From assembly GCF_011764445.1 (NCBI RefSeq), contig NZ_BLPG01000001.1, positions 1,674,001 to 1,738,000 of the forward strand: a stretch of DNA of 64,000 nt, given 5' to 3'. Shown here piece after piece: positions 34,896-43,759 of the stretch. The notes beneath the pieces are model-generated. The model had not been told where the DNA came from. It did no database searches and saw only the letters and a list, made by a program, of their open reading frames with translations. A program made the position numbers and the translations under genes. How positions within the stretch are numbered: position 1 is the stretch's first letter; the number at the start of each line of letters is the position of its first letter. Source of the DNA: Phytohabitans rumicis (GTDB lineage: Bacteria > Actinomycetota > Actinomycetes > Mycobacteriales > Micromonosporaceae).

Positions 34896-35161
34896 TGAGC
34901 CTCTACGCGGACAACGATGGGCGGTTCCCCGACGAGGCCGCCGTGCTGGTCCGATTCCCGTTGCCGAGCACGCCGGACGGCACTGCCCGCGGTGACTGGC
35001 CTTGGGTGGCCGGTCACGTGTTGGGGCAGTGCGGGCCGGATGAGTGGCACCTCGTCGTGGATGGCCTGCCCGAGCTGGCCGAGCCGGACCCGGACGACCC
35101 GGACGGCGAACCGCTATTCCCGGCCTGTTTCCGGGACGCCAGTGAACTGCGGCTGTCATGA
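34895..35161 (+). CDS. Hypothetical acidic protein
   Basis: 88 residues, starting in the previous stop (TGATG) and overlapping the MazG gene. Beta-rich N terminus (AAVLVRFPLPST, WPWVAGHVLGQCGPDEWHLV) and an acidic Asp/Glu/Pro patch. Not recognised. Confidence 0.55.
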   Translation: MSLYADNDGRFPDEAAVLVRFPLPSTPDGTARGDWPWVAGHVLGQCGPDEWHLVVDGLPELAEPDPDDPDGEPLFPACFRDASELRLS

Positions 35162-35493
35162 CCGCCGACGTCTACGCGGCGGTGCACGCCGCGGCGAATT
35201 GGCTGGATGAGCACAACGGCGGCGGCGACGCCGAACTCATGGCCCAAATTCTCAAGGTCACCGAGGAAGCGGGCGAGGTCGCCGCCGCGTGGATCGGCGC
35301 GACGGGGCGAAACCCTCGCAAGGGCGTCACCCACACCTACGGCGACGTGGCCAAAGAGCTGGCCGACGTCGCATTCGCCGCTCTCGTAGCGATCGATTCC
35401 CTCGGCTGTGACCCGGCCGACGTCATGGCCACCTGCGCGGCAAAGGTGACCAGCCGGCTCGATGTCCCGGCAGTGACTGGAGGTAGTACCTGA
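35158..35493 (+). CDS. MazG-like nucleotide pyrophosphohydrolase
   Basis: 111 residues. ILKVTEEAGEVAAAWIGATG has the ExxE metal-binding pair, and GDVAKELADVAFAALVAID the second ExxD pair of the all-alpha NTP pyrophosphatase fold. Short single-domain members are common on phages and AICEs and may clean or shift the nucleotide pool during replication. It follows the previous gene with a four-base overlap. Confidence 0.8.
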   Translation: MTADVYAAVHAAANWLDEHNGGGDAELMAQILKVTEEAGEVAAAWIGATGRNPRKGVTHTYGDVAKELADVAFAALVAIDSLGCDPADVMATCAAKVTSRLDVPAVTGGST

Positions 35494-35494
35494 G

Positions 35495-36919
35495 ATGACC
35501 CGTAACCCGTACGCGGCCGGTGTCGACGCGGACCTGACCCGCGCGGCCCGGCATACATCCGTTGTCCGGCAAGTCTTCTACGTCGTGGTGCTGCTGGTGG
35601 CGCTGACCGGTCAGGTGTTGGGCGCACACGAGGCGCTCGGCATCCCGATCGGGTTCGCGATCCCCGCGGTCGCCGCGTTGGAGTTGGGCGGCATCGTCGT
35701 GTTGTCCAACGCGGACGTACGTCGCCGGCTCGGCGAACGTGCTACCGCTTCCCGGCTGCTGTCAGCGCTCATCGCGGCCGGCGCGGTCGCGTTCAACCTG
35801 GTCAGCCACAGCAACCCGTTGATGGCCGCATTCTTCGCCGGCATGTCCGCGCTGGGTTACCTGGTGTGGCTGATGCACACCGAGAACCAGCGCCGGGACC
35901 GGCTCCGCGCGACCGGCGACCTGCCACCGACCACACCCGCGTACGAGCTGCTCGGCCACTGGCTGCGGCACCCGGCGCTGACCCTGCGGGCCAAGAGCCT
36001 TGCCAAGTCCAACCCCGACCTCGGCCTGTACGCGTCGCTTGACGCGGCCCGTACGCAGGTCCGGGCGGAGCGGCGGCAGGCCGCGATCGCCAAGGTGCTG
36101 CATCGCAAGATCCGCGCCGTGGTCGACCCGCTGACCGCGGACATCGCGTGCGCGACCTACAGCATGGACGAGGTCGCCGCCCGCCTCGCGGCGAGCGCGG
36201 ACTACGACGCCCTGACGTTGCTCATCGGGACCGATTTGCACCCGACCCGGCTGGTCAACACCGACGCCGACCTCATCGCACAGATCGAGCAGGCGCGCGA
36301 GGCCGAGGCCGCCGCGCGAGCCGCCACACACACAGCCAGGGCGGAAGCCGACCGGCTGTCGGCCGAGGTCGCTACCGCGGTTGAGGCGCTGAACGCCGAG
36401 CACGACCGCCGCGCCGCGGCGGAGGCCGAGACCGCTACGGCGTTGGCGCGGGCCGACGCGGAGGGGCAACGCCGCGCCGCCGCCGACGCCCGCCTGAACG
36501 ACCTCGCCGCGCAGGTCGCGAACCTTCGGCAGGGCCGCCAGGCGGCGGAGGCGGAGACGGCACGGGCGGTTGAATCATCGGCTGCGCTGGTACGGGAGAA
36601 CGAGGAACTGCGTGCCCGGCTCGGCGAGGCCGAAGCTCAGGCCGCGCGGCTGATTGAGCAGGCCGCGGAAGCGGTCAAGCCGGCTCGGGCCACAGGGAAG
36701 CGTCAGCCGAGTGCGGCTGATCGGGTCGCGAAAGCGATCGCGCGTAGCCCGAGGGCCAGTGACGCCACGATCGCCGCGCGGCTCGGTCTGTCGGAGGCGA
36801 CGGTCAGGCGGCACCGTCGACAGGCTGTCGACAGCGTGTCGACCGCCGTCGAGTCTGACAAGACCCGGGCGGGCCGCGTGGTGGAGCTGTCTGAGCGGCG
36901 TGACGCGGCGGTCGCGTGA
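35495..36919 (+). CDS. Membrane coiled-coil protein with C-terminal HTH (DUF2637-like)
   Basis: 474 residues; ribosome site GGAGG. Four hydrophobic helices lie in residues 25-130 (VFYVVVLLVALTGQVLG and others). A soluble region and a long Ala/Glu/Arg coiled coil follow, about residues 265-395 (REAEAAARAATHTARAEADR). The C-terminal HTH is ASDATIAARLGLSEATVRRH. This is the large form of the AICE spread/DUF2637 proteins. It could link element DNA, through the HTH, to the membrane transfer apparatus. Confidence 0.7.
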   Translation: MTRNPYAAGVDADLTRAARHTSVVRQVFYVVVLLVALTGQVLGAHEALGIPIGFAIPAVAALELGGIVVLSNADVRRRLGERATASRLLSALIAAGAVAFNLVSHSNPLMAAFFAGMSALGYLVWLMHTENQRRDRLRATGDLPPTTPAYELLGHWLRHPALTLRAKSLAKSNPDLGLYASLDAARTQVRAERRQAAIAKVLHRKIRAVVDPLTADIACATYSMDEVAARLAASADYDALTLLIGTDLHPTRLVNTDADLIAQIEQAREAEAAARAATHTARAEADRLSAEVATAVEALNAEHDRRAAAEAETATALARADAEGQRRAAADARLNDLAAQVANLRQGRQAAEAETARAVESSAALVRENEELRARLGEAEAQAARLIEQAAEAVKPARATGKRQPSAADRVAKAIARSPRASDATIAARLGLSEATVRRHRRQAVDSVSTAVESDKTRAGRVVELSERRDAAVA

Positions 36920-37184
36920 TGGCCCGCCGCCGATCGCGTACCCGCCGCGCCCGCCGCAGCGGGGCCGTCTGGTCTGGCGGTTCCTGCTTGGCCAGCCGAT
37001 GGACGGGCGCCGCTACTCGGACGCGACGTTCTGGCGCCGCGGTGCCAGGATCCGCCGCCGTCCCTGGGTGTTCACCTGGGGTTGGTGGACCCTCGCCGCT
37101 GGTTGGCAGCGCGCTGGGATCCGCCTTGCCGCCGTCGCTGTCTTGCTCGCCGCCGCGCTCGCCGCCCTGGCGGTCGCCGCATAA
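36919..37184 (+). CDS. Small membrane protein (frame break)
   Basis: About 88 residues with one G restored in the run 36961-36964. The very basic start MARRRSRTRRARRSG joins to GRLVWRFLLGQPMDGRRYSD, and one helix ends the protein (IRLAAVAVLLAAALAALAVA). The ATG overlaps the preceding stop. Likely part of the spread apparatus; family not recognised. Confidence 0.55.
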
Positions 37185-37201
37185 CCCCGAAGGAGGCCCG
37201 T

Positions 37202-37411
37202 ATGTCTGACGGCACCGCTGCAACCCCTGTCCTGGTCGCGCCGATGTATCCCGCCCAGCCCGGTCGCTGCGCTGTCTGTGGTGACCCGCTGGCATGGGTC
37301 AGCGAGACCGGCCCCGATCGGATCCACGCATGGTCCGGTCGCCTCGGTCTGCCCGAGCGGCCGTACGACCACGCCGCCGCGGTACGCAACGTGCCCGGCA
37401 GCAACGAGTAG
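37202..37411 (+). CDS. Small hypothetical protein with CxxC
   Basis: 69 residues; strong site GAAGGAGG. CAVCGDPLAWVSETGPDRIH is a half zinc-ribbon. Not recognised. Confidence 0.55.
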   Translation: MSDGTAATPVLVAPMYPAQPGRCAVCGDPLAWVSETGPDRIHAWSGRLGLPERPYDHAAAVRNVPGSNE

Positions 37412-37497
37412 CCCTGCCCGGTGGCGCGGCCCATGGCCTGAGAAACCGTGCCGCGCCGCCGGTCCACCATCACGAACCCGAAAGGGGATTCGATCCG

Positions 37498-37659
37498 ATG
37501 GCCAACCGTACCCCGGCGCAGACCTGTACCTGCGGTAACACCGCCCGCTGCGGCTCGTGTGTCCGCGTCATCGCCGCCGCGGTAGCGCGGGAGGGACGCC
37601 CACCGGCGCAACGTACCGGTATCGGCGCCGTCGCCCGCGTGTCCACAAGGGACGCCTAG
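37498..37659 (+). CDS. Very small Cys-rich protein
   Basis: 53 residues; GAAAGGGGA upstream of [20 protein letters not shown] could bind one metal ion. Not recognised. Confidence 0.45.
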   Translation: MANRTPAQTCTCGNTARCGSCVRVIAAAVAREGRPPAQRTGIGAVARVSTRDA

Positions 37660-37747
37660 TCAGTCGATTCTGTTCCGCCCGTGTGCGGGCGTGGCTGCCG
37701 GCTGCGCCCGCACCTGTTCCGACCCCTTGAAAGGGGGATTGTCCACA

Positions 37748-38233
37748 GTGGCTAACGAACCTGTGATGACGGTCGTGGGGAACCTGACCGACGACCCCGA
37801 GCTGCGTTTCACCCCGTCCGGTGCCGCGGTCGCCAAGTTCCGGGTGGCCTCGACCCCGCGCACCTTCGACAAGCAGTCGAGTGAATGGCGCGATGGGGAA
37901 CCGCTGTTCCTGACCTGCAACGTCTGGCGCGACGCGGCCGAGCACGTGGCCGAGTCGCTCAAGCGCGGTACTCGCGTGATCGTGCAGGGTCGGTTGCGGC
38001 AGCGCTCGTACGAGACCCGCGAGGGCGAAAAGCGCACCGTGTTCGAGCTGGAGGTCGACGAGATCGGCCCGTCGCTGCGCTACGCGACCGTGGCGGTGAA
38101 GCGGATGACCCGCGGCACTGGCGCCAACAACGCCGCCGCTTCGCCGGCCGGGCAGGGTGACGACCCGTGGTCGACGCCGGCCGCCTCGGCCGCCACCGGT
38201 GGCGGCTCGTTCGGCGACGAGCCGCCGTTCTGA
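37748..38233 (+). CDS. ssb: Single-stranded DNA-binding protein
   Basis: 161 residues from GTG. The OB fold begins [20 protein letters not shown] and continues AKFRVAST and [16 protein letters not shown]. The flexible tail ends GDEPPF, the partner-binding tip. An element-encoded SSB fits replication through long single-stranded intermediates and the PrimPol system downstream. A GAAAGGGGG site lies 11 bases before the GTG. Confidence 0.93.
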   Translation: MANEPVMTVVGNLTDDPELRFTPSGAAVAKFRVASTPRTFDKQSSEWRDGEPLFLTCNVWRDAAEHVAESLKRGTRVIVQGRLRQRSYETREGEKRTVFELEVDEIGPSLRYATVAVKRMTRGTGANNAAASPAGQGDDPWSTPAASAATGGGSFGDEPPF

Positions 38234-38267
38234 TGAGTGACGCGTCGAGTGGGCGGCGGGTGGTGCG

Positions 38268-39224
38268 GTGACCGCGTTGATCGGTGCGCCGGGCGGGCCG
38301 CACGTCGGCCAGTGCCAGAACTTCTTTCCGGGTGGCCGGGACGGGCGGGATGCGCGGTACTGCCTGGCCCCGGTGCTCGCCCTCGGCGGGGACCTGCCGG
38401 CCGATCGGGACATCTGCCAAACCTGCCGCCAGAGGACGCACGCGTTCGGTGAGCGGTTCATCGCGGGCTACGTCCGAGGGCTTATCGAGGTCGACGTGGC
38501 CGAGGAGTGGATGTCCACAACGCGTGGTCTCATCGCCGATTCGTGGGCCTGGTACGACCGGCGGGCCGCCGCCCGCGCACCGGTGGCCGAACTGCACAAG
38601 ATCCGGCAAGACATTCACCTTCGGGAACGCCTGCTGTCGGCCGTTCGGACGGCCGTGACCGAACGCGCTATTGAATCGATCGGAGAGCGCAGCCTGATGA
38701 AGACGTTGGAGCCTGAGCAGTGGCGCATTCTGGGACGCCTGATCTCCCTGTGCGGCGCCCGAGCGCGACTGAACCACATGTTGAAGTCGCAGGACGCCAG
38801 CCCCGAAGCGGTCAGCGACCTGGCCGAGCGTGGCCTGATCCACGCCAGGCTCAACGGTGAAGAGATCGACCTCACCCCGGGGTTGATCAAGACGCACCGC
38901 CGGAACATGTACCTGCATCTGTCCAAGGCCGGCGAGAGCTACTACGCGAACGACCCGCACCGCGTGCTGCGCGCGCTCGGCCAGACCAGTCACGGCCTGA
39001 CCCTGACCTACCTACTCGGCATGATCCTGTTCGAGGATCTGGCCGAGCTGCACCGCGAGGGCACGCTCTACGCCCTGACCGACGACGACACCGTTGACCT
39101 CGGCAACGCCCGCCAGTCGTGGACCGGTAGCGCCAAGCTGATACTGCCCGGCGACGCCGAAGTGTGGATCAACGCGGTCATCGTCCGGACCACCAAGACC
39201 GGGCAGCTCTACTGCGAACGCTGA
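38268..39224 (+). CDS. Hypothetical protein of AICE backbone
   Basis: 318 residues from GTG. The N terminus has a possible Cys site (QCQNFFPGG, RYCLAP, ICQTCRQRTHAFG); the rest is helical with a winged-helix-like patch (LISLCGARARLNHML). Not recognised. It sits between ssb and the transfer genes and is followed by two strong hairpins. Confidence 0.55.
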   Translation: MTALIGAPGGPHVGQCQNFFPGGRDGRDARYCLAPVLALGGDLPADRDICQTCRQRTHAFGERFIAGYVRGLIEVDVAEEWMSTTRGLIADSWAWYDRRAAARAPVAELHKIRQDIHLRERLLSAVRTAVTERAIESIGERSLMKTLEPEQWRILGRLISLCGARARLNHMLKSQDASPEAVSDLAERGLIHARLNGEEIDLTPGLIKTHRRNMYLHLSKAGESYYANDPHRVLRALGQTSHGLTLTYLLGMILFEDLAELHREGTLYALTDDDTVDLGNARQSWTGSAKLILPGDAEVWINAVIVRTTKTGQLYCER

Positions 39225-39233
39225 CACCCCTAC

Positions 39234-39328
39234 GCGGGGACCCGTCGCGCTGTGGCCGGCGTGTCCCCGCGAAACATCCCCGCCCGATTCCCTGCTCAAC
39301 GCGCCGGATCCAACCCTGGATCCGGCGC
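39234..39328 (+). terminator. Double hairpin before the transfer genes
   Basis: Hairpin 1: GCGGGGAC (39234-39241) with GTCCCCGC (39263-39270). Hairpin 2: GCGCCGGATCCA (39301-39312) with TGGATCCGGCGC (39317-39328), a perfect 12-base stem on a four-base loop. Together they should end upstream transcription or attenuate tra. Confidence 0.7.
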
Positions 39329-39355
39329 CCATGGGCTGACTTCGAGAGGACATTG

Positions 39356-39720
39356 ATGGCTCGCCGTCTGATCCCTGACGCTGACATCCGTAACGACGAA
39401 GACCTGCTGAACCTGCTAGAGGGCATCCGTGCCGTTGGGCTCGCCGGACACGACGAGATCGACGAGTTGGCCGGGCTGATCCGGGTAAAGATCGAGCGGT
39501 ACGGCCGCCGCAACGGCCTGTCCCGGATCCGGGCAAAGTTCTGGGGCCGCCAGGTCGCCCGCCCCTCGTGCGCGCCGCCGACGAGATGTTGGCGGTCGCC
39601 GCGTACGCGCGGGTGTGCCGCAACCGGTTCGAGGCGTTCCTGATCGCGCTGGACGACGAGAAGCCCGGCGCCGGGGAGTTCACCGTCCGCTCCCGCGACA
39701 GCGGTCGGAGGGCTGCCTGA
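39356..39720 (+). CDS. Small helical protein coupled to tra (frame break)
   Basis: About 121 residues with one C restored at 39562-39565. The N-terminal part reads DLLNLLEGIRAVGLAGHDEI; the restored part reads VRAADEMLAVAAYARVCRNR and FEAFLIALDDEKPG. The corrected stop overlaps the tra ATG, which supports the repair. Not recognised; probably a transfer accessory. Confidence 0.6.
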
Positions 39721-41723
39721 TGCCCCGGCAAAGCCGCGGTATCCGCGGCGGCGACGTGGCCCGAGGCGCCTACCGCGAAGTGGCGCACAGCCCGTGGCCG
39801 TACGTGATCCCACCGATCGCCGCCGTGACCAATCTGATCCTGTCCGGGGTGCTGTCGCTGATGTGGGGCGCCTACGCCGACCCCACCGTGTGGGAGGTCG
39901 CGTGGCGGGCCGCGCTCGTGCTCGGCTGCTCCGCGGCGATCGTGTGGACCACCTGGGGTGTCGGCCGCGCCCGCAAGATGGAACTGCGGGTGGCGTCGCT
40001 GTTGATGGCCACCGGCTCCTGTGTGGGCTTGTTTGTGCTCACCTTCCGCGGCTGGTCCCGCGATTCGGTGCTGGTCTACCTGCTGGTGATGGTCACCGCA
40101 TCGATCCTGCTCGCCACCACCAAGCTCCTACGTGGGGACGGCGCCGACGCCCGCGCGAACGTGTTCGGCGAGCTCGGCGAACGGGTCAAGGAGTTGCAGG
40201 ACATCGGCCAGACCGGCCGGCCGAAGGTCGTCGACGGGCGGATCGTGACGCACACGGAGATGGTGCCCGGCGCCGACTTCAACAACCTGGCCAAAGCCGA
40301 AGTTCGCACCGCGATCGCCTCGGCGCTGGACGTGCCGCCGGGTGGGGTGCGGATGGTCCGTAACCGGAACACGCCCCGGGTGGGGCGGATGGAGGTGTCC
40401 CCGGTGGACATGCTCGAACACCCGCCGGCCTGGCCCGGCCTGTCCGCCCCCGGCGGCACGATCGGCCTACCGATCCGGCTGGCGGTCTACCAGACCGGCT
40501 CACCGATCCCGCTGCTGCTGCCCGGTAACCCGGCCGCCGGCCAGAACCCGATCGGGGTAATGCTGCTGCTCGGGCAGTCCGGGTCCGGTAAGACCGAGCT
40601 GCAACTCATGCTCGCCGCCGAGGCCCGTTCCCGCGCGGACGCGGAGGTCGTCTACATCGACGGCCGCAAGGGGCTGCAACTACCCGCGGCGTTCCGGGAC
40701 TCGATGCACGTGTTCATCCACCGCGCCGACGAGGGCGAACGCTACCTCGACGGCCTGATCCCGGACGTGGCCATACGGGCCGGGCAGATCGGCGGGCACG
40801 GGCATGAGCAGTGGACCGCCGGGTGCCGCCGGTGCCCGCCGTTCCGGGTCGTGATCGTGGACGAGGCCAGCAAGTTCGTCGAGTCCGAAGACACCCTCGT
40901 CGAGTTGGCCGAGTCGGTGCGCTCGGTCGGCGAGTTCGTCCTGCTGGGCATCCAGCGCGCGACCGGCGACCGGATGCCGACCAGTGTGCGGACCACGGTC
41001 GGCGGTGTGATCTGCATGGGCGTACGCGACGTGGGCGAGGGCGCCCGCGTGCTCTCGGAGGAGACCATCGAGGCCGGTGCCGACCCGGGGTGGAAGAACC
41101 GCAAGCCCGGCGCCCTGTACGCCGAGCTGCCCGGCACCGACCCGGACGACTGGTCCCTACCCGGCCGCACCTACCGCCCCGACCGCGAAGCGGTCATCAC
41201 CGAGTTGGTCGCTCACCTGGCCCGTGCCGGCCAGACCATCCCGGTCGCGGCGCCGGCTGCCCCGATGCCCCGCGCGGCGATGCCGCAGCGGACGGACGAT
41301 GACGAGGCGGACGACCCGGACGTCGACAAGGACCCCGAGTTGGCGCCGCCGCCGGTCGACCCGGACTGCCTGCCCGACGCGGACCCGTACGAGCCCATCA
41401 CCGTCCCCGCGCGGGAGCGGATCCCGCTCGGCCTCGACCCGGAGGACGGCCGGCAGTACAGCCCTGTGGAGATCCGGCGGCTGGTCCGCACCGCGATCCT
41501 GTCCGCCTACGACCAGGGTGTGCGGCAGGTGCGGCCGTCCAACTTCGCCCCGATCGTGGACAAGGTCGGCGACGAAGGACTCAAGCCGCCCACCCTGACG
41601 AAGATCCTCGGCGAGTTCTGCCAAGGACCGCAGCCATTGCTGCGCCGGTCCGACGATCGCGGCGTCTACGAGATCCTCCCGAGCGAGGGTAGCCCGAGCC
41701 CAGCGCTCGCCCCGGCCGCCTAA
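39720..41723 (+). CDS. FtsK-like conjugal transfer protein Tra
   Basis: 667 residues. Four N-terminal helices (VIPPIAAVTNLILSGVLSLM and following) anchor it. The motor has Walker A LLLGQSGSGKTEL, Walker B VVIVDEASKFV and an RATGDRMPTSVRTTV sensor region. An acidic linker (DDDEADDPDVDKDPELAPPP) leads to a C-terminal winged-helix-like part (LVRTAILSAYDQGVRQVRPS). In TraB-type proteins that part reads short repeats at clt, and a repeat cluster lies 300 bases downstream. This is the complete one-gene counterpart of the split motor in element 1. Confidence 0.9.
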   Translation: MPRQSRGIRGGDVARGAYREVAHSPWPYVIPPIAAVTNLILSGVLSLMWGAYADPTVWEVAWRAALVLGCSAAIVWTTWGVGRARKMELRVASLLMATGSCVGLFVLTFRGWSRDSVLVYLLVMVTASILLATTKLLRGDGADARANVFGELGERVKELQDIGQTGRPKVVDGRIVTHTEMVPGADFNNLAKAEVRTAIASALDVPPGGVRMVRNRNTPRVGRMEVSPVDMLEHPPAWPGLSAPGGTIGLPIRLAVYQTGSPIPLLLPGNPAAGQNPIGVMLLLGQSGSGKTELQLMLAAEARSRADAEVVYIDGRKGLQLPAAFRDSMHVFIHRADEGERYLDGLIPDVAIRAGQIGGHGHEQWTAGCRRCPPFRVVIVDEASKFVESEDTLVELAESVRSVGEFVLLGIQRATGDRMPTSVRTTVGGVICMGVRDVGEGARVLSEETIEAGADPGWKNRKPGALYAELPGTDPDDWSLPGRTYRPDREAVITELVAHLARAGQTIPVAAPAAPMPRAAMPQRTDDDEADDPDVDKDPELAPPPVDPDCLPDADPYEPITVPARERIPLGLDPEDGRQYSPVEIRRLVRTAILSAYDQGVRQVRPSNFAPIVDKVGDEGLKPPTLTKILGEFCQGPQPLLRRSDDRGVYEILPSEGSPSPALAPAA

Positions 41724-41779
41724 GCTCGCGCGCCGCTCACACCTTCCGAAACCCTGTGGCCCGAAAGGAGGGCTGCCGC

Positions 41780-41953
41780 ATGCGCACGCCCACCATCACC
41801 AGCCGGGTCCGCCGGGTCGCCGCGTGGCGGCCCGGCGCCCGGCCCGGCGCCCGCATCGTCAAGATGCTCTGCCCGCACTGCCACCACTGGCGCTCGCCGC
41901 GGTACTTCCACCGGTACGGCGGCGGCTGCCGCAAGTGCATCGGCAACGGCTAA
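41780..41953 (+). CDS. Small zinc-finger protein
   Basis: 57 residues; AAAGGAGGG before ATG. Two pairs, LCPHCHHW and GCRKCIGNG, suit one zinc. The basic N terminus may contact DNA. It lies between tra and the repeat cluster. Confidence 0.55.
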   Translation: MRTPTITSRVRRVAAWRPGARPGARIVKMLCPHCHHWRSPRYFHRYGGGCRKCIGNG

Positions 41954-42017
41954 CCCACACCCGCACCCACCCGCACCCGTCACGCACCGTCACGCGTGCG
42001 GGCGTGTGTTGCATGCG

Positions 42018-42121
42018 CTTCACGCGCTTCACGGACTTCACGCGAGCGCCCGGAACCCGCGGCTACGCGTGCGCGTGCGCGCGCGCAAGCCTCCGTGAAG
42101 TCCGTGAAGTGAAGTCCGTGA
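42018..42121. repeat. GTGAAG repeat cluster, candidate clt/oriT
   Basis: CTTCAC occurs at 42018, 42027 and 42036, exactly nine bases apart. Its complement GTGAAG occurs at 42093, 42102, 42107 and 42116. The two sets form a perfect 16-base inverted pair (42027-42042 with 42092-42107). Location 300 bases after tra fits the clt loci of Streptomyces plasmids, where TraB binds short repeats near its own gene. Confidence 0.7.
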
Positions 42122-42158
42122 AGCCACCCGGACCATCTACAGAAAGTGACACCCGATC

Positions 42159-42509
42159 ATGGATTGGTTCCGCCTCGCCCGACGCGGCGCCGCCTACGAA
42201 TTCGGCCGCCGGCTCTGGGCCTGGTTCGCCGCGTACGAGCTGATCCGCTGGCTGATCCGGCGGGTGCTGCCCACCCTGCTGATCCTCGCCGCACTCGCGG
42301 TCGCCGGCTGGGTCGCCGTCCGCACCGCGGCGTGGTGGCTGCCCCGGCTCACCATGCTCGCGGTCCTCGCCGGCACCCTCGCCGCCGCGGTGTGGCTGGC
42401 CCGCCGCTACCGGTGGGAACTATCCGCCGGCCTGCCCCGCGCCGCCGTCGCCGGCCTCGTCGTCGCTCTGGCCGGCGTCCTCGGTACCGCCGTCTACCAC
42501 CTGCGCTGA
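42159..42509 (+). CDS. Small membrane protein, spread-like
   Basis: 116 residues with three hydrophobic segments (VLPTLLILAALAVAGWVAV, LTMLAVLAGTLAAAVWLA, AAVAGLVVALAGVLGTAVYH). Resembles SpdB-type proteins in size and position after tra. No soluble domain. Confidence 0.6.
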   Translation: MDWFRLARRGAAYEFGRRLWAWFAAYELIRWLIRRVLPTLLILAALAVAGWVAVRTAAWWLPRLTMLAVLAGTLAAAVWLARRYRWELSAGLPRAAVAGLVVALAGVLGTAVYHLR

Positions 42510-42527
42510 GAAGGGCGGTGAAACCTC

Positions 42528-42845
42528 GTGAACACGTTCGAGACCCTGCCGCTGTTCGGTGAGCCCGACCGGCCAGCGGTCCCGTCGCCGCCCGTGGTCA
42601 AAGTCCAGTGGTACAGCTACCGCTCCGTCGGGCGTGTGCAGTGCATGCACTGCGTTGCCGTGGTTCACGCCCGCCGTGGCGGCGGCCCCATCGACATCCG
42701 CACCGCACGGCGGCGACGGATCGGACCCGATGGCGAGCTACTGCTGTGCACCGACCACGGCGAAGACAAGTACGCCGCTGACGTCGCCGCCGGTCTCGTG
42801 CCGCCGCCGAAGGGCCAGCACAGCCGGCCGCGTCGCGCGGCGTAA
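42528..42845 (+). CDS. Hypothetical protein with CxxC
   Basis: 105 residues from GTG. VQWYSYRSVGRVQCMHCVAV followed by a basic patch and LLLCTDHGEDKY provides three Cys and a His for a zinc site. Not recognised; common position in AICE operons. Confidence 0.55.
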   Translation: MNTFETLPLFGEPDRPAVPSPPVVKVQWYSYRSVGRVQCMHCVAVVHARRGGGPIDIRTARRRRIGPDGELLLCTDHGEDKYAADVAAGLVPPPKGQHSRPRRAA

Positions 42846-42886
42846 CCACCCCCGTTCTTGATCACGTCTGACTGGAGCGAGGCGAC

Positions 42887-43759
42887 ATGACCCGACTCAA
42901 CGCCGCTACCGTCAAAGACCTGCTCAGCGCCCTGGCCGCCGACCAGCACCAGGGCGCCGTCCGCACCGCGCTCGGTCGGCAGGCCGCCCTGTCCGCCCTG
43001 GCTACCGCGGTCACCGGGGTCGCCGAGGCGATCCCGGCGCTGGATAACGCGATCTGCCCGCGCGAGCACGAACGGGACCGCACCCGACGCGACCGCCGGT
43101 GGAACACGTTCCTCAGTGACATGGACAAGGCCGCCCGCGATGCCGAGTACCTCGCCGCCGCCATGGATGGCGCGGCCCGCAGTTGCCGCCACATGATCGC
43201 CGAGTTTGAGCCAGTCACCTACCACGGCAGCCTGTCCACCCACCACGGCGCCTACTGGCTGTACGGCAACTGCCCCTGCGAAGACGAACGCGACCACAGC
43301 GGCGAATACGACTGCTGTGCGGGGCTCGCGCTGGCCCGCCGAGGTGTCGGGATCGTGCTCACCTGCGTCAATCCGCACAGCATCAGCCCGGCCGAATACA
43401 CCGACACCGGTCTCAATACCGCCCGCAGCATCAAGCCCGCGCTGCTACGAGCGGTAGAGGCGCTGAGCCAGCCCGTGGACGCCGACCACGGCGCCGCGCT
43501 GGTCCGCGCCCTGGCCGGCATCACCGGCCACCTCGGCGACGTCATAGCCTCGTGGGCCGAGCCGATCCGGCAACGGGTCATGGTGACCTGGCTACTCAAC
43601 CCCGAGGATGGACGCTCCGCCTACCGCCAGCGGCAACGCGTCATCCGCACACTCGACACCGCGGGCGGGGCCGCCGAGGCCATCCGCAGCACGCTGCGGC
43701 ACGCGGCCGGGACGCTGGCCACCATCGCCGATGACCAGCAAAGCAGGGCGGCGGCATGA
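42887..43759 (+). CDS. Hypothetical helical protein
   Basis: 290 residues; GGAGCGAGG upstream. Mostly helical, with a Cys cluster in the middle (NCPCEDERDHSGEYDCC). Not recognised. Its stop overlaps the SLOG-PrimPol start, so it may be a replication accessory. Confidence 0.55.
   Translation: MTRLNAATVKDLLSALAADQHQGAVRTALGRQAALSALATAVTGVAEAIPALDNAICPREHERDRTRRDRRWNTFLSDMDKAARDAEYLAAAMDGAARSCRHMIAEFEPVTYHGSLSTHHGAYWLYGNCPCEDERDHSGEYDCCAGLALARRGVGIVLTCVNPHSISPAEYTDTGLNTARSIKPALLRAVEALSQPVDADHGAALVRALAGITGHLGDVIASWAEPIRQRVMVTWLLNPEDGRSAYRQRQRVIRTLDTAGGAAEAIRSTLRHAAGTLATIADDQQSRAAA

Noticed and set aside
42018-42121. CRISPR array
   Set aside because: The repeat unit is only 6-9 bases, spacing is 5-9 bases and both orientations occur, which fits a protein-binding locus instead.
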